From Erigeron canadensis (Eukaryota; Streptophyta; Magnoliopsida; Asterales; Asteraceae), in contig NC_057763.1 of the NCBI RefSeq assembly GCF_010389155.1, positions 4,340,649 through 4,404,648 on the forward strand: a stretch of 64,000 nucleotides of DNA, written 5' to 3'. This document shows positions 12,798 through 24,710 of the stretch, piece after piece (the stretch's first letter is position 1; each line of letters opens with the position of its first letter). The notes under the pieces are model-generated. The model was not told where the DNA came from and ran no database searches. It saw only the letters and a list, made by a program, of their open reading frames with translations. The translations under genes and the position numbers were made by a program.

Positions 12798-13625
12798 TCC
12801 TCTCCGGGTTCAAAAAAGTTTGACCTCAAACTTGGAATGGGCTCTTCAGGATCATAATAAGGCTGCAGGTCAGCAACATTGAAAGTTGCAGAAACACTAG
12901 TATCACCCGGCAGTTCCAACTTGTATGCATTATCATTCACCTTAGCAATAATTTTGAATGGACCATCTGCTCTAGGACTTAACTTGAAGTGGCGTTTGGA
13001 AGGAAAACGTTCCTTCCGAAAATGCAAGGAAACAAGATCCCCGGGCTGGAAAAGAACATGCTTTCTTCCTTTGTCGCGGCGATACTTCAAAAGCTCGTTT
13101 TGCTTGGTAATCTTAGCATGAATTTGTTGATGAAGTGTCTTAATATCTGCTGCAAAATCAGAAGCTTCCTTGCTGAATTTGGTGGAGGTATCCAAAACTG
13201 TTAAATCAAGCAGAGTAGATAGGTTCGGCCCATAGACAACCACGAACGGACTGATTCTAGTAGTCTTATTCGGGGGCGCGATTGTAAGCAAACTCAGCTC
13301 GTGGGAGTAGGTCTTCCCACTGTTGAAGATTAGTGGAAATAAGTGCACGTAATAGAGACCCGAGGGTGCGGTTAGTGACCTTAGTTTGACCATCGGTTTG
13401 AGGATGGCTAGAAGTACTAAACTTGAGTTTCGTGCCCAATTTTCGCCATAACGTCAACCAAAAATGACTCAGGAACTTAAGATCCCTATCACTCACCATC
13501 GTCTTTGGGATTCTGTGTAAACGAACCACCTCCCTAAAGTAAAGATTGGCTATCTGGACAACATCATAGGTGGTATGACAAGCTATTAAATGTGCCATCT
13601 TTGAAAAACGATCCACCACCACCAT
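12650..13625 (-). pseudogene. Ty3 integrase core and C-terminal region, broken
   Basis: Two overlapping minus-strand frames (13266-13625 and 12650-13393) cover the integrase core and tail. The core has the first catalytic Asp in [11 protein letters not shown] and the second in [10 protein letters not shown]. The catalytic Glu normally found in the following QTDGQTE-type motif is replaced by Lys ([11 protein letters not shown]). The tail shows the GPF module (RADGPFKIIAKVNDNAYKL) and NVADLQPYYD, then an acidic, Ser-rich end that reads into the LTR. The frame change near 13300 and the lost catalytic residue mean it cannot encode an active integrase. Confidence 0.85.
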
Positions 13626-13721
13626 AATTGAATCCTTCTGTCATGGTGTTCGAGGTAGCCCAGTAATAAAATCTAAACTTACATCCTCCCAAGGTGCCAC
13701 AGGTGGAGGTAAAGGCATGTA

Positions 13722-16705
13722 CAAGCTGTAACATCCCAAAACTTTTTGACGTTAACGTTAACTTACCTTTAGCGACCGTTAGTTACTATGTGTATTATAT
13801 GTGCTTACGTGAATTAAATGATTTATGTGAGATATGTGTTAAAGTGATTTAAAATAATGAAATTAAAGTTGATAATGATTAATAAAATAAATTAATGTTT
13901 CCGATAAGATATAAGAGTTGTTAAGTGTTCTCGGTTGCGTTAAATGAATCGTTAAGGGCCGAAACGAGTTTTAACGAAGTGCGAGGGCCTAGATGTAAAG
14001 TTTTTAAAGTTTTCCTAGTATATATATGACCTCTTGGTCGACCTAAAGGCTGGAAAAAACATATCAAAACCCTAGAAAAGTATTTCACATAAAACCTAGG
14101 TTAAATCTTCAAGATCTAGTTGATTTCGGGTGATTCGGAAGGGTTTTTGCTAGCTTTTCAATCCATTAATCATCCCTACAGGTATAACATCATCTATTTA
14201 ATGTTAATTAAGTTTTAAATTAGGTTTTGTTCCTGTAGATTCGGCTATGAGGGTTGGGGTTGCTTAAAGATGATGTTTTCGGGTAAAATCGACGTTTCCA
14301 TGAATAGAATCAGATGTATTAGAGTGAATTCCAGGTGGTTAATTGGAAACCCACTTGATGTATCAAGTTGTTGATCAAAACGTTTTCGGTTTTGCGTCAT
14401 TCGGGTGTTTTAAAGTATAAATCATTAATGCAATTGATTAATGATCTAATTAGTTGATTAAATTCATCAATGGTATCCTAAAACATGTCAATTTTATGTT
14501 TACAAGTGATAGGATTAACCTTGGGGTCATATGAAATCCTTTAAGAGTGAAAAACAAGGGTTTTGCTGTCAGCGACTAAATTTGCGACGTATGTACATGA
14601 TCAGCAACTCATATTTTGGTCAGAAATAGATCAACGACAGATTTGCGACGAAACGTTGAAACAATCATAACTTTCAAACCGTAACTCCGTTTTTCACAAA
14701 TAAGCTATCCACGAAACCGTGGAAGAGTCTACTTTCTAATGGTGAAGTCTTTTAAACAGGAGTCAAATTGTAAAATACTAATAAGCTTGAATATTGAATA
14801 ATGGTCAAAGTTCCGTCAAGTTTTGTGAGCTCTAACGTATTGAGTGAATCTTTATTGAATCAAATATTAATACGAGTCATGTTTTAAGTGCTTAAGATTA
14901 ATTTATGACCAGAAGTAAGGTTGTATTTGTTGAGCTCATTAAATGATCTTTTAATGGTTATAGGTAGTCTGGAACACTTGCAAAGTTCGGTAACCTTTGT
15001 TATCATTTTGTCGTGCGCTTCGTTAAGGTAAGATAACATCTTTTATCACATGAGGGACAACAAAACATAAGTTTTCATAAGTTAACTTCCCCACATGAAT
15101 GTTTGTGTGCTTTTATGTACTCGGGAAGGTATGGGAGGTTACTATGGGGTATATTATGATTACTATTGATGATGAATGGTAAGCTTAAGCATGCTATGAT
15201 GAAATGAAATATGTATATGTTATGTTATGATGATATGATGGAATAAAGTATGTGATAAGATGAAATGTTTATGATGCAAAGATAAGATGACATGATGTTA
15301 ATACGATAAGATGTTATGTTAATATAAAGATATGATGCTATAATGCAATAACGATATGATGACGCAATGCTATGATGTTATGATAATGAAATGATATGAC
15401 GATATGTTGCTATCAAGTTAACAAGATATGATGCTAATATGACATAATGATATGATGTTATTATAATATAACGATATGATGCCATGATTGATATGTTGAT
15501 ACGAATTTACTATGATATGATGTTAATATTTGATGACGATATGTTGATGTATTTATGTTATATGATTGTTGCGTGACTTGAACACCTAGTCACTAGACTT
15601 CTATAGGTTTGTCATGACACGTGCACGATTAAGGGCCCTAAAGTAAATAAAGATGTATGTGATTAGTTTAGGTGAAAGTGTAGCCTAAGCTAATATAAAA
15701 TAAAGAAAGATATATGTGATTAGTTTAGGTGAAAGTATAGCCTAAGCTAATATAATAAAGAAGTCTCGAGCATATGTAAAGTCTTGTGTTAAGCTTAACC
15801 CATGCTAGTTCTTCGGAGCTAGTGTGTACGTGGTCACGTGGTGTGGGAATCTAGATACCTCCTCGTGGCATAGTTATTTTTGAGTGTATCCGGGTGGAGT
15901 AACTAACCACTACACGCGCAAAGTTCAAACGGTATACTCAGTTGGATCGACATTGTATTTCCTTAACGACGACGATGGACCACCGTAAGGTCTACCCATC
16001 AAGTCGGGTGTGAGGTCCCCACGTAAGGTCTTATGGCCGCCTACACACAACCCCACATCCCTAAGTATATGTGGCTTATGTCACACAGCCTACGTATAGG
16101 CAAAAGAAAAGTAAAGAAAGAAAGTAAAGTATGAACGAATAGGCACAATTAGGAATATGATGAATCCTAATGTGTTATGTTTTATGTTGTGTAGGTGATA
16201 ACTTTAATGTAATATGACATGTGTTATGACGATTATGTGATATTAACAATGATGAAATGTTTTTGTTGATATATAAAGAATTGGTAAATGATTTCTTAAA
16301 CCTATGTTATCTTGCTTAGCTTTTAAAGCTAACACTTGCTCTTTTGAAAAACGTTGTTCCCTCAGGTTAAGCAGGTTGAGCTAGTGAAAGACTTAGCTTG
16401 GTGAGCCGGGTAATTGCTATGAAGAAGACATTAGTTTTCCCGCTTAGTCAATTATGTTAGCCTTAAAGATGATTGTCTACTTTTAATATGACTTATGAGT
16501 TGTTTATGTTGGCATTTTTGTTGGTGCCAAATCTGGATTATCTTATACTATTTTAATGATATGTACGTTGTAACACCACTTTTATAAATGAACTATCCAT
16601 TAAGGGTTAATTATGTTTTAACGATTCTGTTTTCCGCATTTCTAAACGTCGTTAGGCAAAAGTTTTTGAAAATCCAGATTTTAAAATAACGGGTGTTACA
16701 CAAGC
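13722..16705. mobile_element. 3.0-kb LTR-like insertion nested in the Ty3 element
   Basis: The element spans 13727-16700 and starts TGTAACATCCC and ends GGGTGTTACA, with inverted TGTAAC/GTTACA tips. The host 5-mer CAAGC is duplicated at 13722-13726 and 16701-16705, and the interrupted integrase region resumes outside it on both sides. It has no long open frame and no second internal copy of its ends, so a solo LTR of a large-LTR Ty3 family is the simplest reading. A non-coding LTR derivative is an alternative. About 15170-15560 is dense in ATGATATGATG-type words. Confidence 0.8.
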
Positions 16706-17110
16706 CGTGAGGAGAAGACTTACCTTTGGCTCGGTGACAAGGTAAACAGCGTTTGATGAAGTGTTCAACATCCCGAGCTAGCTTGGGCCAGTAGAAATGA
16801 CTCCGCAAAATATGAACCATCTTTTCAGTACCTAGATGACCGGCTAACCCCCCTTCATGAGCTTCACGTATGAATGACTACCTGATGCTATGATGAGGAA
16901 TACATAATTGTTGTCCTTTAAACAAAAACCCATAAACTAAGTGATAATCACCATGTGCGTGTAATTGACAGGTAGCATAAATCTGCCCAAAATCGGAATT
17001 TGTGGTATATGCAGCTGGTAATAAATCAAATCCCATAACTTTTGGTTGTAGCGATGTGAGCAGATTATACCTGCGTGAAATTGCATCGGCTCCCTTGTTG
17101 AACTTGCCAG
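16611..17110 (-). pseudogene. Ty3 RNase H end and integrase zinc-finger remnant
   Basis: On the minus strand the sequence upstream of the nested insertion encodes recognisable pieces of the linker between RNase H and integrase (about 17000-16870), followed by the HHCC zinc-binding part of integrase. The latter includes MVHILRSHFYWPKLARDVE and FIKRCLPCHRAKGKS, which end at the insertion point. Frames are interrupted. The Cys pair CLPCH is intact. Confidence 0.7.
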
Positions 17111-17405
17111 ATTTATGCTTAATAGTGAAAGTGAACGCCTGTAGAAATCTCTATATGCTTGGTACTCATGTTGTTATCTGACTGCAATAAAGTGCCAGGG
17201 GGCGGAGTTGGTGTAATTGATGGTACTAGAGGGGTGAGGACGATCTTTCAATTATTATGAAAGAATGAGTAAGTATTCCTATACCCATCGTGTATGACAC
17301 GACGGTCAAACTGCCAAGGAGGTCCAAGCAACACATGGCACGTGTCCATCGGTACAACATCACACCATAACTCATCAGAATAAAATTTGCAATGCTAAAT
17401 GAAAG

Positions 17406-17753
17406 TTACACTTGGCAAGAAACTTGAATACCTTTCCCATGATTCAGCCAATGGATAACATAGGGCGCAGGATGAGGCTGAGTAGTTAGCGCTAATTTGT
17501 TCACCAATGTTTGAGACGTGACGTTGGTGCAACTACCTCCATCTATTATCATTGTGCAAACCCGCTTAGCAATAGTACAACGCGTATGAAAGATTGTTTC
17601 ACGTTGTAAATTCTCGTTGAGGTCACTCGATGTGCTCAAAGCCTTTTGAATAACTAAACAGGGACCATCATCTGGTCCGGTGACTTCCTCAACGTCTTCA
17701 ACAGTAGTAACTACCGGCTCGTCGGCTTCTGGATCATATTCATAACCATTCAC
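17406..17753 (-). pseudogene. Ty3 aspartic protease remnant
   Basis: This 115-codon frame holds a retropepsin-type active site, MIIDGGSCTNVTS, within a segment typical of Ty3 proteases. It lies directly downstream of gag in the expected order. After it the frame closes, and the reverse transcriptase domain that should follow is absent. Confidence 0.75.
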
Positions 17754-17795
17754 AGCTTCAAAATCAGCGAGGGTAATTATGCGCTTGTTAGGACA

Positions 17796-18714
17796 CTATG
17801 AAGCGATATACCCTATACCTTGACAACGGAAACATCGACAGGGTGCTCTGGTGGGTTCAGTGTTTTGGGTGTTTTGTTTAATGGGTTGTGTGGTTGAATT
17901 CTGATTAAGATTAATATTGGAAGTGGGTTTTGAATAAGGATTAGGCCTATTGAATGTACGATTGGTTTCCTGTTTTCCTTTGACCCGTTGCTGAATGTCC
18001 ACTTTATGAGATAATACGGTTAGCTCTGCAAGGGTGTGATACGAGTGTAGTTCTACAATATTAGCAACTCGTGGTTCCAACCCCCCAAGATATCGAACAA
18101 GAGTTTGAGGATCATCTACAGGTACATCACATTTCATCAGGAGATATTCAAACTCCCTCGAGTATGCTTCAGCGGTACCAGTGCCTTGCTTCAACGAGTG
18201 CAGTTGAGCAAAACTGCTTTGGATGTAATATGTAGGAAGAAATTTCTCCTTAAACCTCTTTTTCATCTTTTGGCCAGGTTTGAATCTTTTCTTTCCCAGT
18301 TTTTTCTCGCTGTAAGCAAACATTTGACCACCAAGTGGACGCATATTTACGAAGTTTTAGAGCGACAATCTTAACCTTATGTTCTTCTGTGGTCCGTTTA
18401 TAATCAAAAACCCGCTCTATTGTTCGTAACCACTCGAAAAATTCATCCGGATCCAACTTACCATCATACTCAGTAATATCAACTTTGATGTCATTCGGAT
18501 GCCAACCAGAATGTTCTCCACCCCCACCAGTGCCTGAACCGCTAGCGCCTCCCGAATTAACATCTTCATCGAACCTTTTATTTTGAGAAATAATCAGTTC
18601 TTGAACCTGATCCTGTAAAGCCTTCATCTGTTGTGTCATTTCCCTTCGATCAGTTTCTAAAGCTTCAGCAATCAGTTTCTTCAATTCGGTACTATTTCGG
18701 GTATCCATTCCCAT
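17796..18714 (-). pseudogene. Ty3 gag, frameshifted with a stop in the zinc knuckle
   Basis: The capsid-type gag starts at the ATG at 18714, two bases after the primer binding site. The first frame (to 18250) holds the coiled-coil-like N-terminus and the retrotransposon gag motif around FFEWLRTIERVFDY and ASTWWSNV. The second frame (18344-17796) holds the C-terminal half of gag and the CCHC knuckle. The knuckle begins CFRCQGIGYIAS and then hits TAG just before the final Cys-Pro-Asn. The conserved His is Tyr. The frame change between the halves and the knuckle stop make it non-functional. Confidence 0.85.
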
Positions 18715-18729
18715 AGCTTTGATACCAGA

Positions 18730-19315
18730 TAATAGCAATTTGCTAATTAGTTTGATTCAAATTACCCGAAATTATAATGCTACGAAAATAACAATAATCA
18801 CACTAGTTACAGGTACACCACTAGCTTGATTATTGAGTAGTTAACTAACCTCAGGATGCTCGATACAGACTCACCACGAGGCCCTGTGATTAGGTTTCCA
18901 AGATCACCTCTCAAATTACCGCTGAAATATTGAGATAGCAATGGAAAATACCCTTCGTAAAGAGTAACTATAATTGGAATAATTCAAGTCTGCCCTTCAA
19001 TCTTTTCCAAAGTAGTACATAAAGATTCAGAAGAAAAAATACCCACTACATTACATGACCACGTGTTCCTAAACTTGTAGTTGACTAGAATAATAAAAAA
19101 GACTAATTCATAATTTACTAAATAATATCTAAAAGCATGGAAATAATATAAAAAGGACAATTTGGCCTCAATTGTTGGATTCTTTTATTGATTCTTCATT
19201 TTGGGCCAGAGTAACCCACTTCTGTTTTGGGCTTGAACTTCCACTTGAATCTTTGATTGAGCTGTTAGAATCGGGATTGATGTTCATTGAGTTAACAATA
19301 TGTGTATTCCCATCA
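18730..19315 (-). repeat. 5' LTR of the Ty3/gypsy element
   Basis: This is the partner of 12211-12797. Its inner tip reads TA instead of TG (TAATAGC), a terminal mutation relative to the other copy. The primer binding site lies immediately inside. Confidence 0.9.
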
Positions 19316-19635
19316 CTTTGACTATCCATTTTCTTCTTAGTCATATATGTACGAAAACTTTTTAGAACCTGAGGGCATCTTTAACGTTAAGGACGTCTAT
19401 AGGTGTTTTTTTAGTTGTCAGATTATATTAGTACAAATATTTTTTAATCCTTATAAATCTTTCGATTTTTTTAATTTTACCTTCAACCATACAAAATTGG
19501 TTACATATCTTTACATTTTTCTTCCGGAAAATGATTAATGTGCCTAAAATGTAGGCTTAATAGTATGCCTTATAATAAATGATTGACACATAACAAGATC
19601 AATAATACATATTAGGAAAGAGAAAAATGTGAAAT

Positions 19636-19827
19636 TATTAGATAACAATGACTAACAAAGATTACAAAGACATAAAAAAGTAGAGAGTAAGAGGGTTCTT
19701 ATATTATTGATATATCTAGTACTAATACAATGTCACTATTTATAGGGATCTAAGAACCTTATAATCATAAATGATTATAGGTTATGTACATGGATAGTCA
19801 CACTATTAATATATATCATTTATAACA
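19636..19827 (-). repeat. 3' LTR of the copia element
   Basis: This 192-bp direct repeat of 25464-25655 reads on the minus strand from TGTTATAAATG to TATCTAATA. The LTR contains a TATA-like string and is unusually short. Confidence 0.92.
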
Positions 19828-19956
19828 CTCCCCCTTGACTATCCATTTCATACGCATGATGTTGCCTCGTTAAAAACCTTGCAAGTAAAACCCAGTGGGA
19901 CAAAACCTTGCTAAGGGAAATAGAGTGCAGCGCGTATTTTCTCCCCCTGATGATAA

Positions 19957-20493
19957 TCAGTTAAGCTCCTTGATTCGACGCATTCCAATCCCATGCACCA
20001 ACTTCTTGAATGTAGAGGTCGGAAGTGATTTGGTAAACAAGTCTGCCAAGTTTTCGCTTGAATGAATTTGTTGGATGCTGATATCTCCATTCTTTTGCAG
20101 ATCATGTGTGAAGAAGAACTTTGGTGAGATGTGCTTTGTTCTATCACCTTTGATGTACCCTTCCTTTAGTTGTGCAATGCATGTTGCGTTGTCTTCGTGT
20201 AAAATTGTCGGCCCTTCATCTCTCGAAGATATGCCACAAGACTCACGAATGTGTTGTATTACAGCCCTTAACCAAACACATTCTCGGCTAGCTTCATGAA
20301 TCGCCAATAATTCTGCATGGTTTGACGATGTGGCTGTGATTGTTTGCTTTACAGAACGCCATGAAATTGCGGTGCCTCCACTTGTGAATAGATATCCAGT
20401 TTGAGATCGTCCAATGTGAGGATCAAATAAATACCCTGCATCTGCATAACCAACCAAACTTGTTTTCGATTGATTTGTAAAATACAAACCCAT
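19957..20493 (-). pseudogene. Copia RNase H region
   Basis: This 178-codon frame matches the Ty1/copia RNase H domain: GYADAGYLFDP, a SQTGYLF segment, SWRSVKQ, the SSNHAELLAIHEA motif with the catalytic Glu, and LHEDNATCI with the catalytic Asp. It continues the reverse transcriptase frame. The two are separated only by a TAA codon near 20503-20505, where the family has a Lys-Gly-Thr-Lys stretch. Confidence 0.85.
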
Positions 20494-20505
20494 ATCTTTT
20501 GTACC

Positions 20506-21948
20506 TTAAAGATATCGAAAAATTTGTTTTACCCCATTCCAATGCCTTCTTGTTGGGCATGAATTATATCTTGCCAATAAGTTTACCGAAAATGATATAT
20601 CTGGTCGCGTATGGCTAGCAAGAAACATTAGTGCACCAATTGCACTTAAATACGGTATTTCTGGACCAAGAATTTCCTCCTCATCGCTCGGGGGTCGGAA
20701 TTGGTCTTTCTCAACATCAAGCGACCTTACAACCATTGGGGTACTCAAGGGATGTGATTTTTCCATGTAAAATCTTTTCAGTACTTTCTCTGCATATGTT
20801 TCTTGATGCACAAGGATTCCACCCTTGAGATGTTCAATTTGTAACCCCAGACAAAATTTCGTCTTTCCTAGGTCTTTCATTTCAAATTCCCTTTTTAAAT
20901 ATTCAACCGCCCTTTGAAGCTCCCCCGGAGTTCCAATTATGTTCAAGTCGTCAACATATACGGCAATTATCACATATTCTGAACTTGACCTTTTCATGAA
21001 GATACACGGGCATACTGAATCATTTTTGTAACCTTCTTTCAATAAATACTCACTAAGGCGATTATACCATATACGCCCAGATTGTTTCAGCCCATATAAT
21101 GATTTATTTAATTTAATTGAAAGTTGTTCTCGAGAACTTGATTTACATGAATTTGGCAATTTGAACCCTTCAGGGAGTTTCATGTAGATATCGGTATCAA
21201 GTGAGCCATAGAGATAGGTTGTTACAACATCCATTAGACGCAGATCAATCCCTTCTCGTATTACCAGACTAATAAGATAACGGAAAGTTGTCGCATCCAC
21301 CACTGGAGAATATGTCTCCTCATAATCAATCCCAGGTCTTTGTGAGAATCCTTGTGCTACCAATCTTGCCTTGTATCGGACAATTTCATTTTTCTCATTA
21401 CGCTTTCGTACAAAGACCCATTTATAGCCGACAGGATTTACACCTTGAGGTGTATGGACCACCGGTCCAAAAACTTCTCGTTTATTTAGGGAATCTAATT
21501 CTGCCTTGATTGCGTCTTTCCATTTTGGCCAATCATTTCTTTGTTTACATTCATCAACAGATTTTGGTTCTTGATCCTCATTGTTTTCCATTACTTCTAG
21601 CGCTACATTATATGAAAAACTATCATCGACGTCGATTTCATTTCGATTCCATACCTTCCTAGACATGATATAATTTATTGAGATCTCTTCATTTTCAGGT
21701 ACCTGAGGTTCTTCGGGAACCATCATGTCTAGTGTCTCTCCAAGAGACTCCTTTTCCGGTGTTAACATTACCTCGACTTGACCATAGACATTATTTGCTC
21801 CTTTCTTCTTTCGAGGATTTTTATCTTTGGAACCGATTGGTCTACCACGTTTGAGACGTGGTTTTGACTCATTACCAACACGTGGTTGTCCCTCTGGGAC
21901 ACTTATTTTCATTGGAGCATTGGCAGCTGGTATATGTGACTTGGTCAC
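20506..21948 (-). pseudogene. Copia reverse transcriptase
   Basis: This 480-codon frame holds a Lys/Arg-rich linker and then the RVT_2 domain. Visible motifs are WKDAIKAELDSL, YKWVFVRKRNE, ARLVAQGFSQRPGIDYEETY, LKQSGRIWYNRL and the catalytic YVDDLNIIG. The catalytic Asp pair is intact. The frame ends at a premature stop just before RNase H, and it is separated from the integrase frame by another stop near 22185. Confidence 0.88.
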
Positions 21949-22187
21949 TCTCTTTGGGTCAGTGAATGCGTCTGGTAATTGATTCGCTAATCCTTGTAAA
22001 TGAATTATCCTTTGAACTTCTAGTTCACACTTTTAGTTCGAGGATCAAGATGAGATAATGATAATTCACTCCAAGTTATATTGTTATTTTTCAGTTGCTT
22101 TTCATCTCCCCCTAATGTTGGGAAAGTTAATTCAAGAAAATGACAATCAGCAAATCGAGCCGTAAACAAATCTCCTGTTGATGGCTC

Positions 22188-23495
22188 TTAATACTTAATG
22201 ATTGATCGTGATTCATACCCAACATATATCTCTAACCTTCTTTGAGGTCCCATCTTTGTGCGTTGTGGTGGAGCGATAGGAACATATACAGTACAACCAA
22301 AGATCCTTAAATGGGAAATATCTGGTTCCTGACCAAAAACCAACTTTAATGGGGAGGAGGTATGGTAACTCGTTGGCCTGATGCGAATTAGTGCTGCTGC
22401 ATGTAAAACTGCATGCCCCCAAGCAGTTACTGGTAGTTTTGATTTCATAATCATTGGCCTTGCAACCATTTGGATTTGCTTGATAAGTGATTCAGCGAGT
22501 CCATTTTGTGTATGTACATGAGGTACAGGATGCTCTACAGTTATCCCAATAGACATGCAATAAACGTTAAATGATTGGGATGTAAATTCACCAGCATTGT
22601 CCAACCGAATTTTCTTGATGGGGTAATCCGGGAATTGTGCTCTCAGCTTTATCAATTGAGCTAGTAGTCGTGCAAATGCCATATTACGACTTGATAGTAA
22701 GCATACATGTGACCATCTGGTTGATGCATCAATTAGGACCATAAAGTATCTAAATGGTCCGCTAGAGGGGTGTATAGGTCCACATATATCCCCATGTATC
22801 CTTTCCAAAAAACTCAAAGATTTTGTCCCCACTTTGACTGGTGATGGTCGGATAATTAACTTTCCCTGTGAGCATGCGACACATGTAATGTCTTTGGACT
22901 GAAGAATCTTCTGGTTCTTCAAAGAATGTCCACATGAATTTTCAATAATTTTTCGCATCATAACTGATCCGGGATGGCCTAGCCGGTCATGCCAAATGAT
23001 AAAGTTTTCTTGGTCCATAAACTTCTGGTTTATGACCGCGTTTGATTCAACTACACTAATTTTAGTACAATACAAACCCGAGGCAAGTGCGGGTAATTTT
23101 TCTAACACATGCTTTTTACCCGAAATCACATTTGTAATTTGAAGGTACTCATCATCATTTTCACAAGTAGTCTCAAGATGATATCCATTTTGACGAATAT
23201 CTTTAAAGCTTATTAGGTTTCTTTGAGATAATGGAGAAAATAATGCATTGTTAATTTTATGTGGAGTTCCATTTTGTAGAACAATATAAGTTTCTCCAAA
23301 ACCTTCAATTAATTTGGATTTTCCAGATATAGTACCAACATTCGCCTCTTTCAAAGATAAATTAGAAAAATATCTTTTTTTCTTTAGAATTGTATGTGTA
23401 GAAGCATTGTCAATAAGACATCCATCTCCTCCATTAGTTAAATACTCCATGTGCTTCAAAAGAAAAATAAAGTTCCATAAATAAAGGATATACAA
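22188..23495 (-). pseudogene. Copia protease and integrase
   Basis: This 435-codon frame starts with the retropepsin active-site segment CLIDNASTHTIL. The HHCC integrase zinc finger follows (HDRLGHPGSVMMRKI ... CVACSQGK), then the integrase core. Catalytic residues are visible in LERIHGDICGP (D), IRLDNAGEFTSQ (D) and HTQNGLAESLIK (E), all intact. The frame stops at about 22185 in the middle of pol, where the downstream sequence still encodes copia-like peptide in the same frame, so this is a nonsense mutation rather than a natural end. Confidence 0.88.
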
Positions 23496-23609
23496 GTAAT
23501 TAAAAAAAAATTATTCCATAACATGTTCCAAGTTTTCAAGACAAGACATGACAAATCTCAAACGAGAATGTCTTAACAAAACATAAAAGAAAATAACATA
23601 GCATAAATT

Positions 23610-24710
23610 CTAATCATCCATATTAAGGGAAAAGTTGGAGGCATCCAAATGGGTTGTATCAGCCATGACATTACCAAAATCAAAATTAGCTTGCTCGATA
23701 AGGAAATCATTATAATCCAGATTAGTTGCATTGGTGTTTTCTTTGGGAGCATCAACCCCATCTTTGTATGTGAAATTTGACTCTATCCCTTTTCCTTTGT
23801 CTTTGATTGATTGTTTATAAAGTTCTACCAAGTGTTTAGGTGTGCGACATGTACGAGCCCAATGGTTGTTGCCTCCACATCGATAGCATGTATTTGATGG
23901 GGTTCTATTTTTCTTTTTCCCTTTGTCATCATTGTTTTTCATTTCACTATCATGCAACTTTTGGTGGGTTCCCTTGTTTTTGAATTGAATACCTTGATAA
24001 TTTCCTCGAGCATATCCACGCCCACGTCCACGACCACGACCATGACCACGACCACGATAATGGCCACGACCACGTCCTTGACTTCCACTTTGGCCATTAT
24101 ATGTTGCCACATTCGCTTCAGGGAATGGGGCTGCACCAACCGGACGGGCCTCGTGGTTTTTCATTAAGAGTTCATTATTTTGCTCGACCACAAGTAAACA
24201 TGATATTAATTCACTATATTTGGTAAAGCCCTTTTCACGATATTGTTGTTGCAAGACAATATTTGAGGCATGAAAGGTGGAAAATGTTTTTTCCAACATA
24301 TCCTCATCAGTAATATCAGCACCACATAAATTCATTTGTGATGTGATTCTAAACATGGCTGAGTTATACTCACTTATAGACTTAAAGTCTTGCAATCTTA
24401 AACTGTGCCATTCATGACGAGCATTTGGCAATATCACCGATTTTTGGTGGTCATACCTCGACTTCAAATTGGTCCATAGGACAAGTGGGTCTTTCACAGT
24501 GAGGTATTCATTTTTCAATGACTCATGGATATGATGGCGTAAAAATATCATTGCCTTTGCTTTATCTTGGGCACTAGTCGTATTTTCTTCTTTAATTGTA
24601 TCCCCAAGATTGTTAGCATCCAAATGGATTTCGGCATCCAATACCCATGACAAGTAATTTTTCCCAGTGATATCTAGTGCCGCAAACTCAAGTTTTGCAA
24701 GATTCGACAT
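23610..24710 (-). CDS. Copia gag polyprotein
   Basis: This 366-residue frame is open from ATG to stop. It has the UBN2-type capsid region at about residues 1-180 (start MSNLAKLEFAALDITGKNYL), then an RGG/RGR-rich basic stretch (about 200-235) that would bind RNA. A canonical CCHC zinc knuckle, CYRCGGNNHWARTC, lies at about 275-288. It is the only copia frame here without a visible lesion. The stop at 23610 and the roughly 110 bases before the protease frame may be a natural gag/pol boundary or a further break. Confidence 0.85.
   Translation of the reverse strand: MSNLAKLEFAALDITGKNYLSWVLDAEIHLDANNLGDTIKEENTTSAQDKAKAMIFLRHHIHESLKNEYLTVKDPLVLWTNLKSRYDHQKSVILPNARHEWHSLRLQDFKSISEYNSAMFRITSQMNLCGADITDEDMLEKTFSTFHASNIVLQQQYREKGFTKYSELISCLLVVEQNNELLMKNHEARPVGAAPFPEANVATYNGQSGSQGRGRGHYRGRGHGRGRGRGRGYARGNYQGIQFKNKGTHQKLHDSEMKNNDDKGKKKNRTPSNTCYRCGGNNHWARTCRTPKHLVELYKQSIKDKGKGIESNFTYKDGVDAPKENTNATNLDYNDFLIEQANFDFGNVMADTTHLDASNFSLNMDD

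Larger units (their letters stand above)
12206..19320 (-). mobile_element. Degenerate Ty3/gypsy LTR retrotransposon
   Basis: The element spans 12211-19315 and is flanked by the 5-bp duplication CTTTG (12206-12210 and 19316-19320). It is read on the minus strand: gag, protease, (lost RT), end of RNase H, integrase. The primer binding site TGGTATCAAAGC (18716-18727) lies 2 bases inside the 5' LTR and fits initiator Met tRNA with one change. A purine-rich tract, GGAGAGGA, abuts the 3' LTR at 12798. The two LTRs differ at roughly 30 visible positions, which indicates an old insertion. No frame for reverse transcriptase is left between the protease and the RNase H/integrase junction. A second LTR-like insertion occupies 13727-16700. 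The GPF-containing integrase tail with no obvious chromodomain resembles chromovirus/CRM-like groups, but the lineage is not settled. Confidence 0.92.

Noticed and set aside
12654..13204. Three plus-strand ORFs
   Set aside because: They are antisense shadows of the Ty3 integrase region.
15141..15560. Possible satellite or coding repeat rich in ATGATATGATG
   Set aside because: There is no fixed period; it is simple-sequence drift inside the nested LTR-like unit.
23952..24167. Thr-rich plus-strand ORF
   Set aside because: It is the antisense of the RGR-rich segment of the copia gag.
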